Shown: in pieces, positions 5,214 to 6,896 of the stretch
How the letters are laid out: each line of letters starts with the position of its first letter
How positions within the stretch are numbered: position 1 is the stretch's first letter
Origin: Beijerinckiaceae bacterium
GTDB taxonomy: Bacteria > Pseudomonadota > Alphaproteobacteria > Rhizobiales > Beijerinckiaceae
Direction: 5' to 3'
Assembly: GCA_947456315.1 (NCBI GenBank)
Contig: CANGRU010000089.1
Location: 1-6,896 of the forward strand
Length of the DNA: 6,896 bases
Translations under genes and position numbers: made by a program
Notes under the pieces: generated by a model
The model's database searches: none
Told to the model about the DNA's origin: nothing
What the model saw: only the letters and a program-made list of their open reading frames with translations

Positions 5214-6896
5214 TTACGCCATCAATCCGGCTTTGATCCGTGACGGCAAGAACGGCACATCGCGGAAGCGCACGCCGGTTGCATCCATCACCGCATTGGC
5301 GAGCGCTGCACCGGTCGGGCCTTGCGTGGCTTCGCCCGCGCCCAGAAACGGCATTCCGGGGCGATCAATCAGCTTGATGTCGATGGGCGGCACTTCCGAG
5401 AAGGTGAGGATCGGATAGGACGTCCAATCTTCACTGCGCACGCCCTTTTCATCAAAGCGCACGCCTTCTTTCAGCGTCCAGGACAGCGACTGGATGATGC
5501 CGCCTTCCAACTGGTTGGCCACACCATCATGCGAGACGATCTCGCCTGAATCATTGGCCGACGAGACGCGCTTCACGCGGATCGCACCTGTTGCCTTTTC
5601 GACTTCCACTTCCATGGCAACAGCCGTGTAAGTGGCCAGATTTTTGTAGCGAGCAAAGGCAATGCCGCGTCCCTTGCCGGGTGCTGATTTCCACTTGGCC
5701 CAGCCAAACATCTCGGCTGTCTTCTGCAACACCTCGCGCGCACGCGGGTCTTTCAGATAGCGCAGGCGATATTCCACCGGATCGGCTTTGGCGGCACGCG
5801 CCAGATCATCAATGAAGCTCTCGATGGCAAAGACATTGCTGTAAGCGCCAAGCCCGCGTGTGGAAGACGCACGCGCGGCCAGTTTCTCGACAAAATGCGT
5901 GCGCACATGGGTGCCCGCAAATTCATACAGCGGAATACCGTTGCGATCGGCCGCATAGTTCGGCGCGCCACCATTGACGGGGGTCGGCAAAGGATGGGCT
6001 TTTTCGAGCGTCTGGGCAGGCAACAGATTGCCGGCTTTGCCGCCTGGGCGTGTGCCATGCGAGGTCGACCAGATGGTGTGATCCCAATCGAGAATGTCAC
6101 CCTTGTCATCAAGAGCGGCTTTCATGCGCACCACCATGGCCGAGCCATAGGGCTCCCATTTGTGCTCATCATTGCGTGACCATTGCACGCGCACGGGACG
6201 GCCCGTGACATAGCGCGCCAGAAGGGCGGCATCGGCTGCGGCATCATCCATGGCATTGTGGCCGTAGCAACCCGCGCCCTGCCAATGTTCGCACTGCACT
6301 TTGTCTTTCGGCAGATTGAGCATTTGCGCAATGGCGGCCGCCGTTTCAAACGGCGATTGCGTATGCGTCTGGATCAGCACGGAGCCATCGCCCGCGAAAG
6401 TCGCAATGGCAGTCGAGGGACCGATGGTGGCGTGCATGTGATAGGGGCGGCGATATTCCGCCTCGACCACTTTCTTGGCTTTGTCAGCGGCCGGATTGGC
6501 AACATCCTTGATGGTGATGAGTTTGGCGGGCTGGGCTTTGAGCCAGTCAAAGATGGTGTCGCTGGTGGGCACATCTTTGGGCATGTCCCACGTCGTCGCA
6601 CGACGCAAAGCGTCGACCGCTGCAATGGCCTGTTCTTCACGCTCGGCAATGACGCCGAGGACTGAGCCATCCCGCACGACGCGCTTGACGCCCGGCATGG
6701 TTGCGACATCGCGATCAATCGACACAAGTTTCGCACCATAAGTGGGCGGGCGCAAAATGCGACCGTGCAACATGCCCTCGGGGCGCAAATCCTGAATGAA
6801 GATCAACGAGCCGGTGGCTTTGGAGGGAATGTCGAGGCGGCCGACTTTCTTGCCGATATAGCGGCGGTCTTTGGCCTCTTTCACTTTCACTGTGCC
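5214..6896 (-). CDS. Molybdopterin-binding subunit of a xanthine dehydrogenase-family molybdenum hydroxylase, N-terminus beyond window
   Basis: The minus-strand frame is open from the right edge to the TAA at 5216-5214 and gives 560 residues. The first visible segment, RRYIGKKVGRLDIPSKATG followed by LRPEGMLHGRILRPP, lies in the interior of family members of about 740 residues, so perhaps 180-200 residues are missing and the GTG at 6890 is not the start. GAGCYGHNAMDDAAADAALLAR and VRVQWSRNDEHKWEPYGSAM are typical of the isoquinoline 1-oxidoreductase beta/nicotinate dehydrogenase B branch. Near the C-terminus FLGAGEATQGPTGAALANAVMDATGVRFRDVPF contains the G-x-G-E that supplies the active-site glutamate of molybdenum hydroxylases. 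The protein ends soon afterwards, with no fused cytochrome domain. Such enzymes hydroxylate N-heterocycles or oxidise aldehydes; the substrate here is unknown. A [2Fe-2S] subunit would be expected next to it. The gene converges on the hydroxylase operon and is probably a separate unit. Confidence 0.88.
   Translation of the reverse strand, partial: GTVKVKEAKDRRYIGKKVGRLDIPSKATGSLIFIQDLRPEGMLHGRILRPPTYGAKLVSIDRDVATMPGVKRVVRDGSVLGVIAEREEQAIAAVDALRRATTWDMPKDVPTSDTIFDWLKAQPAKLITIKDVANPAADKAKKVVEAEYRRPYHMHATIGPSTAIATFAGDGSVLIQTHTQSPFETAAAIAQMLNLPKDKVQCEHWQGAGCYGHNAMDDAAADAALLARYVTGRPVRVQWSRNDEHKWEPYGSAMVVRMKAALDDKGDILDWDHTIWSTSHGTRPGGKAGNLLPAQTLEKAHPLPTPVNGGAPNYAADRNGIPLYEFAGTHVRTHFVEKLAARASSTRGLGAYSNVFAIESFIDDLARAAKADPVEYRLRYLKDPRAREVLQKTAEMFGWAKWKSAPGKGRGIAFARYKNLATYTAVAMEVEVEKATGAIRVKRVSSANDSGEIVSHDGVANQLEGGIIQSLSWTLKEGVRFDEKGVRSEDWTSYPILTFSEVPPIDIKLIDRPGMPFLGAGEATQGPTGAALANAVMDATGVRFRDVPFLPSRIKAGLMA

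Noticed and set aside
5040..5243. Small open frames across the convergent gap
   Set aside because: Their translations (PPSPLRGG, TPTPSPSPQGGG) are just the G/C-rich repeats read in frame, and they have no ribosome site or family likeness.

Overview
The window comes from an alphaproteobacterium, most likely of the order Hyphomicrobiales (Rhizobiales). Evidence: a UPF0262 protein followed immediately by a low-molecular-weight phosphatase, a pairing I know from rhizobia and relatives; a palindromic repeat of the 'CGTCATTGCGAG...GAAGCAATCCAG' type that is common in Bradyrhizobium-like genomes; and moderately GC-rich DNA with strong GGAGG ribosome sites. The genus cannot be fixed from this sequence.

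Left part (1-1371): the nearly complete 3' part of a UPF0262 gene and a C(X)5R-type phosphatase gene form a tight plus-strand pair. A small four-helix membrane protein of the DUF2177 family lies on the minus strand and converges on them with a 4-base gap. Position 1372-1542 is non-coding and holds a Y-shaped palindromic repeat.

Centre (1543-5043): an aromatic-acid catabolic module for the gentisate pathway. Gentisate 1,2-dioxygenase (minus strand) diverges from a plus-strand operon of maleylpyruvate isomerase, a MarR-family regulator and 3-hydroxybenzoate 6-hydroxylase. Together they would convert 3-hydroxybenzoate to gentisate, then maleylpyruvate, then fumarylpyruvate. The last enzyme, fumarylpyruvate hydrolase, is not in the window. 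The 149-base divergent region carries a perfect 13-bp palindrome, AAGAGAGTCTCTT, which is a reasonable operator candidate for the embedded MarR protein.

Right part (5044-6896): a 170-base convergent gap contains two large G/C-rich inverted-repeat arms. Beyond it, on the minus strand, is the C-terminal three quarters or so of a molybdopterin-binding subunit of the xanthine dehydrogenase/isoquinoline 1-oxidoreductase/nicotinate dehydrogenase family. Its N-terminus and any partner iron-sulfur subunit lie beyond the right edge.

I see no CRISPR array, insertion sequence, phage gene, tRNA or rRNA. The content is a recognisable catabolic locus rather than a new system. The points of interest are the unusual phosphatase P-loop, the candidate MarR operator, the two different repeat families that bracket the catabolic module, and the missing final pathway step.
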